From: Nocardioides cavernae
Lineage (GTDB): Bacteria; Actinomycetota; Actinomycetes; Propionibacteriales; Nocardioidaceae
Assembly: GCF_016907475.1 (NCBI RefSeq)
Contig: NZ_JAFBCA010000001.1
Coordinates: forward strand, 2,046,001-2,110,000
DNA: 64,000 nt
Reading direction: 5' to 3'
This document shows positions 25,850 through 35,587 of the stretch, in pieces. Position 1 is the first letter of the stretch; each line of letters starts with the position of its first letter. The translations under genes and the position numbers were made by a program. A model generated the notes under the pieces. That model saw only the letters and a list, made by a program, of their open reading frames with translations. It did no database searches and was not told where the DNA came from.

Positions 25850-28800
25850 ATGCTCAGTGATGACCAGAACGACCAGCCCGAGCGCACCGAGTCGGAGGCG
25901 GGCCAGCCCACCGAGGCCGCTGCGCCTGCCACGCCCGTCGTGACCCGTCGTACGCGCAAGGCGCCTGCCAAGAAGTCGGCCGCCGCGCCCGCCCCGTCCG
26001 CTGGGGACTCGCCGGCCGGTGCCGCTCCGGAAGCCGGCGACACCGACGCCCCGGTCGTGCAGAAGACCACCTCGCGACGAGCGCCCGCCAAGAAGGCGCC
26101 GGCACGCAAGACCGCCGCGAAGAAGACCGTCGCGACCCCCGAGCCCGACGCTGCCGCCGCGCAGGCCGAGGCCGACCCGGCCGACGAGGCCCCCGCGCCC
26201 CCCAGGAAGGCGGCTGCCAGGAAGTCGGCCGCCAAGGCGCCGGCCAAGAAGACCGCGGCCAAGCGCACCGCCAAGAAGGCCGCACCCGCGCCCGAGCAGG
26301 CCGCCGCCGCCGCTGACGCTGAGGAGACCGCCGAGGCAGCCGGGACCGCTGAGGCCTCCGACGCCGCCACCGGTCACGCCGTGCTGTTCCAGGCGCCCGT
26401 CGTCACCACGACGACCCGCCGCACGCGCAAGAAGGCCGTGCCCGCCCCGGTCGAGACGGTCGACGCGACGGAGTCCACCGAGGCCGCCGAGGCCCCCGCG
26501 TCCACCGAGGTTCCCGAGGCCACCGAGACTGCGGCCCCGGCGAAGAAGTCGGCCGCGAAGAAGTCGGCTGCAAGGAAGTCCACGGCTGACAGGCCGGCCA
26601 GGAAGCGGTCCGGCAAGAAGGCCGTCGCCGCCGAGGACGCGCCCGTCGTCGACGAGGACGAGGAAGCCGTCGCAGCCCTCGCGGAGGCCGAGGCCACCGA
26701 GGACGCAGAGGGCACCGAGACCAGCACGGAGTCCGCCGCGGAGTCCGAGGACGAGTCGTCCTCCGAGTCCGCTGACGACACCGAGGGTGACGGCGAGGGT
26801 GGCGCCGGTCGTCGTCGTCGCCGCCGCGGCGGCCGCCGTCGCCGCAAGGGTGGCGAGGGTGACGGTGAGGGTGCGGCCGAGTCCGGCTCCGCCGACACGG
26901 CCGACGACTCCACCGAAGGCACGGCGGGACCCGCCTCGGCTGACGGCGACTCCGACGCGACCGACGGCACCGGCGAGGGCACCTCGCGCCGACGCCGCCG
27001 TCGTCGCCGCGCCGGCGACGAGGGCTCCTCCGACGACGCCGAGCCGAACACCGTGACCCGGGTCCGCAAGACCCGCTCGGCCGAGGACCAGATCACCGCG
27101 GTCGCGGGCTCCACCCGGCTCGAGGCGAAGAAGCAGCGCCGCCGCGAGGGCCGCGAGGCCGGTCGTCGTCGTGCGCCGATCGTGAGCGAGGCCGAGTTCC
27201 TCGCCCGCCGCGAGTCGGTGGAGCGGGTCATGGTGATCCGCCAGCGCAAGGACCTCATCCAGATCGGCGTGCTCGAGGACAAGGTCCTCGTCGAGCACTA
27301 CGTCGCCCGCGAGTCCCAGACCTCGCTCATCGGCAACGTCTACCTCGGCCGCGTCCAGAACGTGCTCCCGTCGATGGAGGCCGCCTTCATCGACATCGGC
27401 AAGGGCCGCAACGCGGTCCTGTACGCCGGCGAGGTCAACTGGCAGTCGCTCGGCCACAAGGAGGGTCAGCCCCGCAAGATCGAGTCGGTGCTCTCGAGCG
27501 GCCAGATGATCCTCGTGCAGGTCACCAAGGACCCGATCGGTCACAAGGGCGCCCGCCTGACCAGCCAGGTCAGCCTCGCCGGTCGCTTCCTCGTCTACGT
27601 CCCGGACGGCACCACCTCCGGCATCTCGCGCAAGCTTCCCGACACCGAGCGCAGCCGCCTCAAGACCCTCCTGAAGGAGATCGTCCCCGACACCGCCGGC
27701 GTCATCGTGCGCACCGCGGCCGAGGGCGCCAGCGAGGACGAGCTGACGCGTGACGTCGAGCGCCTCAAGGCCCGCTGGGAGGACATTGAGAAGAAGGCGA
27801 CCCACAAGGGTTCCGGCCCCCAGCTGCTCTACGGGGAGCCCGACCTGACCCTGAAGGTCGTGCGTGACCTGTTCACCGAGGACTTCGCCAAGCTCGTCAT
27901 CGAGGGTGACGACGCCTGGGACACCGTCCACGGCTACGTCGAGTCGGTTGCCCCGGACCTCGCCGAGCGCCTCGAGAGGTTCGAGCGCGGTGCGACCGGC
28001 GGCGACGTGTTCGCGACGTACCGGATCGACGAGCAGATCCACAAGGGACTGGACCGCAAGGTCTGGCTGCCGTCGGGCGGCTCGCTGATCATCGACCGCA
28101 CCGAGGCGATGACCGTCGTCGACGTCAACACCGGCAAGTTCACCGGGTCCGGGGGCAACCTCGAGGAGACGGTCACCAAGAACAACCTCGAGGCCGCCGA
28201 GGAGATCGTGCGCCAGCTCCGGCTGCGCGACATCGGCGGCATCATCGTGGTCGACTTCATCGACATGGTGCTCGAGTCCAACCGCGACCTCGTGGTCCGG
28301 CGGCTCGTCGAGTGCCTGGGTCGCGACCGCACCCGCCACCAGGTCGCCGAGGTGACCTCGCTCGGCCTGGTGCAGATGACCCGCAAGCGGATCGGCACCG
28401 GCCTGGTCGAGGCGTTCAGCGAGAACTGCGAGGCCTGCCACGGCCGTGGCGTGGTCATCAAGGACCAGCCCGTGGACCCGGACGCCCGCTCCGACGACGG
28501 AGAGGGTCGCCGCAGCAACCGGCGCCGCGGTCGTCGCGGTGCGGGCAACGACGACTCCGGCAACGACACCGGCGGCGACAACGCGGGCGGCAGCGCCGAC
28601 GCGAAGACCAGCGAGCCGCACCACGCCCACTCGTCCGCGCCGTCGCCCAAGGACGTCGCCGCGATGGCGCGCCACGAGCGCACGGTCGAGGAGGCGTCGT
28701 CGGACGCCTCCGACGTGTCGGGCGAGCAGCCGGGCGACGCCCGGCCGGTGGAGACGACCGAACCGGCTGCGGAGAAGGTCGCCGAGGCCCCGCGCGCCGA

Positions 28801-29200
28801 GGCGCCGCGTGCCGAGGTGCCGCCGGTTCAGGCACCGCCCGTCGACGCAGCTCCGGCGGCCAGCAGCGACCCGGCGGTCGAGCCGGCTGACGAGAAGGCT
28901 GACGAGAAGGCTGTCGAGGCACCGCCGGCCGAGCCCGAGAAGCCGAAGGTGGTGACGCGGACGCGTCGCCGGTCCGCGAGCCGTCCCGCCGGTCCGCCGT
29001 CGGGCGTGGGCGGCTCCACCACGCCGACCACCCTGACCACGCCGACCACGCCGACCACGCCGATGGGCGAGGCCGCTCCTGCGTCCGACGCGACCGACGG
29101 TGGCCGGGACACCCAGCCCGACCCGTCCTCGGGCGGTCCCGGCGAGGCGCCGGTGGTCGAGCACGTCCCGATCAAGAAGAAGGGCTCGCGCAAGCGATGA
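25850..29200 (+). CDS. rne: ribonuclease E/G family endoribonuclease
   Basis: This 1116-residue protein should start mRNA decay and rRNA processing. Residues 1 to about 455 are a low-complexity extension rich in Ala, Lys, Glu and Asp, with histone-H1-like patches (APAKKSAA, ARKTAAKKTV) and an acidic stretch. The catalytic core begins near residue 460 with MVIRQRKDLIQIGVLEDK and an S1 domain (GNVYLGRVQNVLPSMEAAFI). The two DNase I-like subdomain aspartates are visible as VVDVNTG (Asp758) and VVDFIDM (Asp802), spaced as in E. coli RNase E. The zinc-link is CEACHGRG. The C-terminus is again disordered with a 9-bp repeat at 29018-29062. The ATG has GAGGAG at 6 bases. Confidence 0.95.
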   Translation: MLSDDQNDQPERTESEAGQPTEAAAPATPVVTRRTRKAPAKKSAAAPAPSAGDSPAGAAPEAGDTDAPVVQKTTSRRAPAKKAPARKTAAKKTVATPEPDAAAAQAEADPADEAPAPPRKAAARKSAAKAPAKKTAAKRTAKKAAPAPEQAAAAADAEETAEAAGTAEASDAATGHAVLFQAPVVTTTTRRTRKKAVPAPVETVDATESTEAAEAPASTEVPEATETAAPAKKSAAKKSAARKSTADRPARKRSGKKAVAAEDAPVVDEDEEAVAALAEAEATEDAEGTETSTESAAESEDESSSESADDTEGDGEGGAGRRRRRRGGRRRRKGGEGDGEGAAESGSADTADDSTEGTAGPASADGDSDATDGTGEGTSRRRRRRRRAGDEGSSDDAEPNTVTRVRKTRSAEDQITAVAGSTRLEAKKQRRREGREAGRRRAPIVSEAEFLARRESVERVMVIRQRKDLIQIGVLEDKVLVEHYVARESQTSLIGNVYLGRVQNVLPSMEAAFIDIGKGRNAVLYAGEVNWQSLGHKEGQPRKIESVLSSGQMILVQVTKDPIGHKGARLTSQVSLAGRFLVYVPDGTTSGISRKLPDTERSRLKTLLKEIVPDTAGVIVRTAAEGASEDELTRDVERLKARWEDIEKKATHKGSGPQLLYGEPDLTLKVVRDLFTEDFAKLVIEGDDAWDTVHGYVESVAPDLAERLERFERGATGGDVFATYRIDEQIHKGLDRKVWLPSGGSLIIDRTEAMTVVDVNTGKFTGSGGNLEETVTKNNLEAAEEIVRQLRLRDIGGIIVVDFIDMVLESNRDLVVRRLVECLGRDRTRHQVAEVTSLGLVQMTRKRIGTGLVEAFSENCEACHGRGVVIKDQPVDPDARSDDGEGRRSNRRRGRRGAGNDDSGNDTGGDNAGGSADAKTSEPHHAHSSAPSPKDVAAMARHERTVEEASSDASDVSGEQPGDARPVETTEPAAEKVAEAPRAEAPRAEVPPVQAPPVDAAPAASSDPAVEPADEKADEKAVEAPPAEPEKPKVVTRTRRRSASRPAGPPSGVGGSTTPTTLTTPTTPTTPMGEAAPASDATDGGRDTQPDPSSGGPGEAPVVEHVPIKKKGSRKR
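29018..29062 (+). repeat. five 9-bp tandem units in the RNase E/G gene
   Basis: Five in-frame units of ACCACGCCG (the second unit reads ACCACCCTG) encode a Thr-Thr-Pro or Thr-Thr-Leu tandem near the C-terminus. Slippage at such units would alter the tail length without changing the frame. Confidence 0.85.
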
Positions 29201-29229
29201 GGCCCGGGAGGAGGGTGGCCGACCTCGTT

Positions 29230-29259
29230 TTGCCCGGTCGGCACCCGATCCCGTAGTCT
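29230..29259 (+). promoter_or_regulatory. putative promoter of rplU-rpmA
   Basis: TTGCCC at 29230-29235 and TAGTCT at 29254-29259 are separated by 18 bases, a plausible housekeeping promoter. It would give a leader of about 125 bases before the GTG of rplU. The sequence between 29260 and 29391 has no gene. Identification is by motif only. Confidence 0.4.
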
Positions 29260-29391
29260 TGACCCTCGGTGTTCGACACACCATCCCTGCGCGCCCGCCA
29301 CGCGGCGTACTCGCCCGAAGTTCCAGGCGGTGTCGTGCGCAGACCCCCAGTTCCTGAGACCAGTAGTTCGTATCGAGGAGAGTGACTCGCC

Positions 29392-29691
29392 GTGTACGCA
29401 GTCGTGCGCAGTGGCAGCAAGCAGCAGAAGGTTGCCGTGGGCGACGTCATCGAGATCGACGCGATGGCTGCCGCCGGTGACACCCTCACCCTTCCTGTGG
29501 TGATGGTCGTCGACGGTGACAAGGTCACCGCGACCGGCCTCGACAAGGCGAGCGTGACCGTCGAGGTCACCGGCCGCACCAAGGGTCCGAAGATCATCAT
29601 CCAGAAGTACAAGAACAAGACCGGCTACAAGAAGCGCCAGGGTCACCGCCAGAAGTACACCCAGGTCAAGGTCACCGACATCTCCCTCTGA
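29392..29691 (+). CDS. rplU: 50S ribosomal protein L21
   Basis: This 99-residue protein begins with YAVVRSGSKQQKVAVGDVI and contains GPKIIIQKYKNKTGYKKRQG HRQ, which is the L21 signature (short core YKNKTGYKKRQGHRQ). The length is normal for an L21. It is a component of the large ribosomal subunit that contacts 23S rRNA. The start is GTG behind GAGGAGAG. rpmA follows 49 bases later, and the two are normally one operon with obgE. Confidence 0.98.
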   Translation: MYAVVRSGSKQQKVAVGDVIEIDAMAAAGDTLTLPVVMVVDGDKVTATGLDKASVTVEVTGRTKGPKIIIQKYKNKTGYKKRQGHRQKYTQVKVTDISL

Positions 29692-29740
29692 GCGCCGGCT
29701 CGAGGTCGACCACCAACTCTTCGTTCCAAAGGACTGAACA

Positions 29741-29995
29741 ATGGCTCACAAGAAGGGTGCTGCGAGCACCAAGAACGGCCGTGACTCCAACTCCCAGCGC
29801 CTCGGCGTGAAGCGGTTCGGCGGCCAGGTCGTCGGCGCCGGCGAGATCATCGTGCGCCAGCGTGGCACCCACTTCCACCCGGGCACCGGTGTGGGCCGTG
29901 GCGGCGACGACACCCTGTTCGCCCTGCAGGCCGGCGCCGTCGAGTTCGGCACCCGCCGCGGCCGCAAGGTCGTCAACATCGTCCCCGGCGAGTGA
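29741..29995 (+). CDS. rpmA: 50S ribosomal protein L27
   Basis: This 84-residue protein begins [20 protein letters not shown] and has the highly conserved [20 protein letters not shown]. It begins with the mature-type sequence AHKKG, so no N-terminal cleavage extension of the Firmicutes kind is present. L27 reaches into the peptidyl-transferase centre. AAAGGAC lies 8 bases before the ATG. A strong hairpin follows the stop. Confidence 0.98.
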   Translation: MAHKKGAASTKNGRDSNSQRLGVKRFGGQVVGAGEIIVRQRGTHFHPGTGVGRGGDDTLFALQAGAVEFGTRRGRKVVNIVPGE

Positions 29996-30020
29996 CGTCA
30001 CCGCGACACTGAGCACTTCT

Positions 30021-30056
30021 GCGAAGGGCGTCCCTGTCTGGGGGCGCCCTTCGTGC
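30021..30056 (+). terminator. hairpin terminator after rpmA
   Basis: GAAGGGCG (30023-30030) pairs with CGCCCTTC (30045-30052), extended by one T-G wobble and three G-C pairs, giving a 12-bp stem with a 6-base loop. It is followed by a short, poorly T-rich stretch. It may end or attenuate transcription between rpmA and obgE. Confidence 0.6.
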
Positions 30057-30091
30057 TTTCACCCCCCGCTCCACACCTGACAGGAACCCCC

Positions 30092-31657
30092 ATGGCCATC
30101 CCCACGTTCGTCGACCAGGTCACGCTGCACCTCGCGGCCGGACGAGGTGGCAACGGCGTGGCCTCGGTCAAGCGGGAGAAGTTCAAGCCGCTCGGCGGTC
30201 CCGACGGCGGCAACGGCGGTCAAGGCGGATCGATCATCCTCCAGGTCGACACGAGCGTCACGACCCTCGTCGACTACCACCACAGCCCGAAGCGCCGCGC
30301 CGACAACGGTGGCCAGGGCGCCGGGGACCACAAGAACGGCGGCAACGGCAAGGACCTGGTCCTGACCGTCCCCGACGGCACGCTCGTGAAGGCCGAGGAC
30401 GGCACCGCGCTGGCCGACCTCGTCGGCCACGGGACGACGCTGATCATCGCCGCCGGCGGCCGCGGCGGCCTCGGCAACGCCGCCCTCGCCTCCTCCAAGC
30501 GCAAGGCCCCCGGGTTTGCCCTGCTGGGCGAGCCCGGCGACGAGTTCGTCGTACGCCTCGAGCTCAAGGTCGTGGCCGACATCGGCCTGGTCGGCTTCCC
30601 GAGCGCCGGCAAGTCGTCGCTGATCGCCGCGATCTCGCGGGCCCGGCCCAAGATCGCCGACTACCCGTTCACCACCCTCATCCCCAACCTCGGCGTGGTC
30701 ACCGCCGGCGAGACGACCTTCGTGGTCGCCGACGTGCCCGGCCTGATCGAGGGTGCCGCCGAGGGCCGTGGCCTCGGCCACGACTTCCTGCGCCACATCG
30801 AGCGCTGCGCCGCGCTGGTCCACGTCGTCGACACGGCCTCCATCGAGCCGGGCCGCAACCCGCTCGACGACCTCGAGGTCATCGAGGGCGAGCTGGCCCG
30901 CTACGGCGGCCTCGAGGACCGGCCGCGGTTGGTCGCGCTCAACAAGGTCGACGTCCCGGACGGCCAGGACATCGCCGACATGGTGGTCGAGGAGCTGCGC
31001 GGTCGCGGACTGCGTGTGTTCGAGGTCAGCGCCGCCTCCGGCGCCGGCCTGCGCGAGCTCACCTTCGCCATGGCCGAGATCGTCGTCGCGTCCCGCGAGG
31101 TCGCGCCCGCGGACGAGCCCGAGCGGATCGTGCTCCGGCCGAAGGCGGTCGACAGCGGCGACGACTTCGACGTCGTCGCCACCGACGACGGGTGGCGGGT
31201 GCGCGGCACCAAGCCCGAACGCTGGGTGCGGCAGACCGATTTCAGCAACGAGGAGGCCGTGGGCTTCCTCGCCGACCGCCTCAACCGGCTCGGCGTCGAG
31301 GTCAAGCTCGCGAAGATGGGTGCCCAGGAGGGCGACACCGTCCTCATTGGCGCCGACGACAACTCGGTCGTCTTCGACTTCAAGCCCAGCGTCGAGGCCG
31401 GTGCGGAGATGCTCGGCCGTCGTGGTGAGGACGAGCGGCTGCGCGAGGCCCGTCCCGCCCGCGACCGCCGCCGCGAGATCGCGGAGGGGATGGAGACCAA
31501 GGCCGACGAGGAGGCCCGCGCCGACGTCGCCCGCCGCCTCGACGAGGAGCGCAGGAAGAAGGGTCCCAACCGCAGCTCCGGCAGCTCCGGCGTGGGCCCG
31601 ATGGCCTACGAGATCGGCAGCAAGGACGACCCCGACTGGGACGGCAGTGACGACTGA
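30092..31657 (+). CDS. obgE: GTPase ObgE/CgtA
   Basis: This 521-residue GTPase is needed for late 50S assembly and cell-cycle control. The Gly-rich Obg fold covers residues 1-158 ([39 protein letters not shown]). The G domain has G1 [10 protein letters not shown], switch [12 protein letters not shown]4 NKVD and G5 SAASGAGL. An OCT domain ([20 protein letters not shown]) follows, then a C-terminal tail of about 85 charged residues found in actinobacterial Obg proteins. ATG at 30092 was chosen, as the open frame upstream lacks homology. It overlaps proB by 11 bases. Confidence 0.97.
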   Translation: MAIPTFVDQVTLHLAAGRGGNGVASVKREKFKPLGGPDGGNGGQGGSIILQVDTSVTTLVDYHHSPKRRADNGGQGAGDHKNGGNGKDLVLTVPDGTLVKAEDGTALADLVGHGTTLIIAAGGRGGLGNAALASSKRKAPGFALLGEPGDEFVVRLELKVVADIGLVGFPSAGKSSLIAAISRARPKIADYPFTTLIPNLGVVTAGETTFVVADVPGLIEGAAEGRGLGHDFLRHIERCAALVHVVDTASIEPGRNPLDDLEVIEGELARYGGLEDRPRLVALNKVDVPDGQDIADMVVEELRGRGLRVFEVSAASGAGLRELTFAMAEIVVASREVAPADEPERIVLRPKAVDSGDDFDVVATDDGWRVRGTKPERWVRQTDFSNEEAVGFLADRLNRLGVEVKLAKMGAQEGDTVLIGADDNSVVFDFKPSVEAGAEMLGRRGEDERLREARPARDRRREIAEGMETKADEEARADVARRLDEERRKKGPNRSSGSSGVGPMAYEIGSKDDPDWDGSDD

Positions 31658-32768
31658 CCGCTCGACCCTGGTCGACGGTGCCCGCCGCATCGTCGTCAAG
31701 GTCGGCTCGTCGTCGCTGACCACCGCTGCAGGCGGCATCGACCCGGCCCGCGTACGCCAGCTGGTGGAGGTGCTGGCCGCCGCTCGCGGTGCCGGCGCAG
31801 AGGTCGTCCTGGTCTCGAGCGGTGCCATCGCCGCCGGCCTGGCCCCGCTCGGGCTGACGAAGCGGCCGCGCGGCCTCGCCGCGCAGCAGGCGGCCGCGTC
31901 CGTGGGGCAGGGTTTGTTGGCGCACCGCTACCAGGAGGAGTTCGCCCGGCACGGGATCGTCACGGGTCAGGTGCTCCTCACCGTCGACGACGTCACCCGG
32001 CGCGCGCACTACCGCAACGCGCACCAGACCTTCGCCAAGCTGCTCGAGCTCGGGGTCGTGCCGATCGTGAACGAGAACGACACGGTCGCCACCTCCGAGA
32101 TCCGCTTCGGCGACAACGACAGGCTGGCGGCGCTGGTGGCCCACCTCGTGCACGCCGACCTGCTGGTCCTGCTGTCCGACGTCGACGGGCTCTACGACGG
32201 CCCGCCATCACGGCCCGGCGCGCGGCTGGTGCCGGTCGTGCGGTCCGAGGAGGACCTGGCCGCGGTGACCGTCGGGTCGGCGGGCTCCGCCGGCGTCGGC
32301 ACCGGTGGCATGACCACCAAGGTCGAGGCCGCCCGCATCGCGACCGGTGCCGGCATCGACGTCCTGCTGACCTCCGCCGAGCAGGCCGCTGCCGCGCTGG
32401 CCGGCGCCGAGGTCGGCACCCACTTCGAGGCGACCGGCAAGCGCCGCCCCACCCGTCTGCTGTGGCTGGCCCACGCCACGTCCGGGCAGGGGACGCTGTC
32501 GCTGGACAGCGGTGCCGTGCGTGCCGTCGTCGAGCGTCGTGCCTCGCTGCTCGCGGCCGGCGTGACCGCCGTCGACGGCGCCTTCGTCGCCGGTGATGCC
32601 GTCGACCTGCTCGACCCGGACGGCGCCGTGGTGGGCCGCGGGCTCGTCAACTTCGACGCCGACGAGCTGCCCGCCCTCCTCGGCCGCTCGACCAGCGAGC
32701 TCAAGGTGGCGCTCGGGGCGGCGTACGAGCGCGAGGTCATCCACCGCGACGACCTCGTCCTGCTCTAG
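31647..32768 (+). CDS. proB: glutamate 5-kinase
   Basis: This 373-residue kinase catalyses the first step of proline synthesis, ATP-dependent phosphorylation of glutamate. The amino-acid-kinase domain shows [54 protein letters not shown] and [15 protein letters not shown]. The C-terminal domain ([20 protein letters not shown] to [13 protein letters not shown]) is the PUA domain, so the protein is the long form. The GTG start lies 11 bases inside obgE. proA is not next to it; the following gene is convergent. Confidence 0.96.
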   Translation: MTTDRSTLVDGARRIVVKVGSSSLTTAAGGIDPARVRQLVEVLAAARGAGAEVVLVSSGAIAAGLAPLGLTKRPRGLAAQQAAASVGQGLLAHRYQEEFARHGIVTGQVLLTVDDVTRRAHYRNAHQTFAKLLELGVVPIVNENDTVATSEIRFGDNDRLAALVAHLVHADLLVLLSDVDGLYDGPPSRPGARLVPVVRSEEDLAAVTVGSAGSAGVGTGGMTTKVEAARIATGAGIDVLLTSAEQAAAALAGAEVGTHFEATGKRRPTRLLWLAHATSGQGTLSLDSGAVRAVVERRASLLAAGVTAVDGAFVAGDAVDLLDPDGAVVGRGLVNFDADELPALLGRSTSELKVALGAAYEREVIHRDDLVLL

Positions 32769-32778
32769 CGTCCGGCGG

Positions 32779-33096
32779 TCAGTCCTCCGCCAGCACCTCG
32801 TCGAGCTCGTCCATCGTGCTCGCGAAGGCAGCGGCGAGGTCGACGTCGTAGGCGTCGGCGAGGGTGAGGACGCTCCACAGGCAGTCGGCGAGCTCGTGGG
32901 CCAGCGCCTCGTCGAGGTCCTCGCGCGGGCGCACGCCGGCCTTGCCCTGCACCAGCTTGGCGAGGTCGCCGACGTCGCCGAGGAAGCCGAGCATCACCTC
33001 CTCGGTCGTCCACGACCGGCCGTACGTCGACGCCTCGACCTCGGCGTACCTGCTCCGCACCGCGCGGGCCCGCTGCTGCATCTGCTCGAACTCCAT
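32779..33096 (-). CDS. MazG-like nucleotide pyrophosphohydrolase
   Basis: This 105-residue protein has LGFLGDVGDLAKLVQG and LAHELADCLWSVLTLADAYD, an all-alpha NTP-PPase pattern with helical acidic residues (E-x2-D) for Mg2+. Family members hydrolyse NTPs or dCTP-type nucleotides for house-cleaning. ATG at 33096 with AGGA 8 bases upstream is preferred over a TTG at 33114. It is convergent with proB (10 bases) and sits downstream of the HIT gene on the same strand. Confidence 0.8.
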   Translation of the reverse strand: MEFEQMQQRARAVRSRYAEVEASTYGRSWTTEEVMLGFLGDVGDLAKLVQGKAGVRPREDLDEALAHELADCLWSVLTLADAYDVDLAAAFASTMDELDEVLAED

Positions 33097-33120
33097 GCGG
33101 TGATCCTGCCGCAACCGGGC

Positions 33121-33597
33121 TCAGTCGAAGGCGCGTGGCAGGTCGAGCACGGCGGCGAGCCTCTCGGCGTACGGGTCGCGCGCGCTCGGCGGCACCCACC
33201 GTCGCTCGGGATGGCGCTCGTAGAGCCGGTCGCCGTGGTGGCGCGGCAGGACGTGCACGTGGAGGTGCCACACGTCCTGGTCACCGGCCGGCTCGTTGTG
33301 CTGCCGCGTCGACACCCCGTCGCAGTCGTACGACGCCCGCATCGCCACCGCGAGCCGCTGGGTGAGGTCCCACACGGCGTGGCCGACCTCCGCGGGCAAG
33401 TCGTAGAGGTTCTCGTGGTGGACGCGCGGGACCACGAGGACACCGCCGGGGTTGTCCGGCCACCAGGTGGGGGAGACGCGGGCGAAGGCGTGCTCGGTGA
33501 CGGCGACGACGTCCTCGGCCCGGTTGTGCTCGTTGTGGAGGCCTCGCTGGATCCGGCAGAACGGGCAGTCGTACCCCTCGGGCTCGTGTGTGTGCAC
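33121..33597 (-). CDS. HIT family protein
   Basis: This 158-residue protein carries the histidine triad in WHLHVHVLPR near residue 113 and begins with DCPFCRIQRG, the usual N-terminal CxxC of bacterial HIT hydrolases. Such enzymes cleave AMP or related groups from dinucleotide or nucleoside-phosphoramidate substrates. The GTG start lies 7 bases after the minus-strand TAGCGT (33605-33610), so the mRNA may be leaderless. It shares its 23-base upstream region with the divergent nucleotidyltransferase gene. Confidence 0.9.
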   Translation of the reverse strand: MHTHEPEGYDCPFCRIQRGLHNEHNRAEDVVAVTEHAFARVSPTWWPDNPGGVLVVPRVHHENLYDLPAEVGHAVWDLTQRLAVAMRASYDCDGVSTRQHNEPAGDQDVWHLHVHVLPRHHGDRLYERHPERRWVPPSARDPYAERLAAVLDLPRAFD

Positions 33598-33620
33598 GGG
33601 CGCGACGCTAGCCTGCGGGA
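33598..33620. promoter_or_regulatory. overlapping divergent promoters between HIT and nucleotidyltransferase genes
   Basis: The whole gap between two divergent genes is 23 bases. It holds TAGCGT on the minus strand (33605-33610) and TAGCCT on the plus strand (33609-33614), sharing the TA of a central CTAG. Each box is 6 or 7 bases from its start codon, so both transcripts would be leaderless and the -35 regions would lie inside the opposite gene. Confidence 0.5.
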
Positions 33621-34265
33621 ATGCACTGGGAGCCCTCGGCGGAGGACCTCGCCGAAGAGGCCGCGTTCCGTCGGCTCTACGGCGAGTGGAAGGCGCTCGA
33701 CCCGGCCGGACTGGCCGACTTCATGGCGACGTACGACGGCGAGTGGTGGGTCGTCGGTGGGTGGGCGATCGACGCCTTCACCGGACAGGCGCGGCGGCAC
33801 GAGGACATCGACGCGGTGATCTGGCTGCGAGACCTGCCGCTCTTCCGGGCGATGGTGGGGGACCGACACCACATCTGGAGCGCCGGTGTCGGCGCGCTCC
33901 GGCCGGTGAACGACGACTTCCCCGGACCGCACGAGGGCTCGGGGCAGGTCTGGTTGCGCCACCACGCGCAGGCACCGTGGTTCCTCGACTGCCTGCTCGC
34001 CGAGGACCGCGACGGGCTGTGGGTGTCGCGCCGCGACCCCGACCACGTGGTGCCGCTGGCGGACGTGACATGGGCGGCGGACGACGGGATCCGCTACATG
34101 CGCCCGGAGGTGGTGCTGCACCACAAGGCCCGGCTCAACCGACCGAAGGACGATGCCGACCTCGCGGTGGCATGGCCGCTGCTCGGCGCGGCGGAGCAGG
34201 ACTGGCTGCGCGAGGCCGTTCGCAAGGAGCGCGCGGACCACCCCTGGCTCGAGCGGATGGGCTGA
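33621..34265 (+). CDS. nucleotidyltransferase of the aminoglycoside-2''-adenylyltransferase type
   Basis: This 214-residue protein has [20 protein letters not shown] followed by DAVIW, giving the GGxAxD and HxDID residues of the polymerase-beta nucleotidyltransferase fold, and a C-terminal [20 protein letters not shown] (K and D of the aminoglycoside adenylyltransferase PF10706 type). It might adenylylate a small molecule; an antibiotic-resistance role is not shown. The TAGCCT box is 6 bases from the ATG. Convergent with the lipoprotein peptidase gene, 4 bases apart. Confidence 0.72.
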   Translation: MHWEPSAEDLAEEAAFRRLYGEWKALDPAGLADFMATYDGEWWVVGGWAIDAFTGQARRHEDIDAVIWLRDLPLFRAMVGDRHHIWSAGVGALRPVNDDFPGPHEGSGQVWLRHHAQAPWFLDCLLAEDRDGLWVSRRDPDHVVPLADVTWAADDGIRYMRPEVVLHHKARLNRPKDDADLAVAWPLLGAAEQDWLREAVRKERADHPWLERMG

Positions 34266-34269
34266 GGCC

Positions 34270-35514
34270 TCACGCAGCGCGCGCCCAGGCGAGCGCCTGT
34301 GCACTCAGCTCCTTCGTCGAGAGCCCGAGCTCGCGGCGTACGACGTCCTCGGTCTGGGCCCAGGAGAAGAATCGGGCCGTGCGGAACGTGCGGACGAGGT
34401 CCCACAGCGCGGCCTCGCCCCTGGTGGTGGCGACGTAGTCGCATACCACCGCCGCCAGGTTGTAGCTGAGGGTCGGGTCGCCCGTGTAGAAGCTCCTGGT
34501 GGGTTCGAGCGTGCGCGCGGACGTGCCGCCGAGCTGGTAGGCGGCGATCCGACGGCGCGCGCCGACGGGCATGGTCGAGCGGGCGACGTACTCCGCGGCG
34601 CCCTCCATCAACCAGACGGGGGAGCGGTCGTCGGTCGCGCCCAGCGCGACGTGCGCCAGCTCGTGACGGAACACGAGGCCGCGGGAGAGGACGTCGCCGA
34701 CGACGGTCGGGTTGACCGCGAACCGGTAGGCGGCCACCGGACCGCCGGGGCGCGCCAGCACGGGGAACGCCACGCCCGCAGTCCGGTCGACGGACATGCC
34801 GCTCATCTCGGCGATGGCGGTGGTGTCGGACGTGCCGTAGGCGACGTAGCGACCCGACCAGTCCGGGAAGTGGCGCTTGACGACCGCCGTGGCGTCGGCG
34901 AGGTCGGACATGACGTAGCCGGCGTGCTCGCTGGTGTCCTCGTCGAAGACCGCGAGGATGCCGCCCGCGCGGCGCACCTCGATGTGGGCGAGGTCCCAGG
35001 GGGCCGGGATCCAGCCGTTCACCACGTCGACCTGCTCGTCGCGGTCGCCGGCGAGCAGGACGTCGTCCTCGTGCACGAACGTCCACACCATCTTGTCGGT
35101 GACGGGGCGGCTGTCGAAGCCGCGCAGCCGCATCGTGAACTCGACAGGGAGCCGCAGCTCGCCGTCGTCGAAGTCGTCGGCGAGGGCGTCCTCGTCGCCG
35201 AGCTCGAAGGACACGTCGCCCACCGGCAGCCGGGCCAGGTTGTCGAACCAGCGGGCCTGGGTCGCGGAGAAGCCGAGCTCGTCGGGGTCGACGGTGGCGA
35301 GGAACGCCTCGCGGTCGCCGTCCGCCAGCGCCCGCTCGCGCTCGTCGAGGAGCGCGAGGGCCTGCTCGCGCAGCGACCCGTCCGTCCCTGCCGTCGCCGC
35401 GGACCGTCCCGGACCGTCGGGTGCCGGGGAGCCGTCGGGCGGCTGGCCGCCCGCCTGGCACGCGAGGGTCGGCAGCAGCAGGAGACAGGCGAGCCGGGCC
35501 CGGGATGCGCGCAC
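34270..35514 (-). CDS. predicted lipoprotein zinc metallopeptidase (peptidase MA-like)
   Basis: This 414-residue protein begins with a short signal peptide ending in the lipobox LPTLAC, so Cys19 should be lipidated and the protein anchored outside. A Ser/Pro/Gly-rich linker follows. In the second half, [12 protein letters not shown] gives the HExxH zinc site and [10 protein letters not shown] gives a third ligand Glu, the gluzincin arrangement of the peptidase MA-like family. The substrate is unknown. TAGGCT (35521-35526, minus strand) lies 6 bases before the GTG. Confidence 0.75.
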   Translation of the reverse strand: MRASRARLACLLLLPTLACQAGGQPPDGSPAPDGPGRSAATAGTDGSLREQALALLDERERALADGDREAFLATVDPDELGFSATQARWFDNLARLPVGDVSFELGDEDALADDFDDGELRLPVEFTMRLRGFDSRPVTDKMVWTFVHEDDVLLAGDRDEQVDVVNGWIPAPWDLAHIEVRRAGGILAVFDEDTSEHAGYVMSDLADATAVVKRHFPDWSGRYVAYGTSDTTAIAEMSGMSVDRTAGVAFPVLARPGGPVAAYRFAVNPTVVGDVLSRGLVFRHELAHVALGATDDRSPVWLMEGAAEYVARSTMPVGARRRIAAYQLGGTSARTLEPTRSFYTGDPTLSYNLAAVVCDYVATTRGEAALWDLVRTFRTARFFSWAQTEDVVRRELGLSTKELSAQALAWARAA

Positions 35515-35587
35515 GGGGGGAGCCTAGGTGTGAACGTGGCCACGCGGGGCGGGTTGACGGAGGTCGGCCCCGTAGGCTTGGCAGGTC

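Noticed and set aside
25652..29284. A minus-strand open frame of about 1210 codons opposite the RNase E/G gene
   Set aside because: High GC and the third-position GC bias of the real gene keep this antisense frame free of stops; its translation is a low-complexity Gly/Arg/Leu string without domain pattern, while the plus strand encodes a clear RNase E/G.
33621..34265. Assignment of an antibiotic-resistance role to the nucleotidyltransferase
   Set aside because: The fold fits, but no resistance context or characteristic aminoglycoside-binding residues can be confirmed from the sequence alone.
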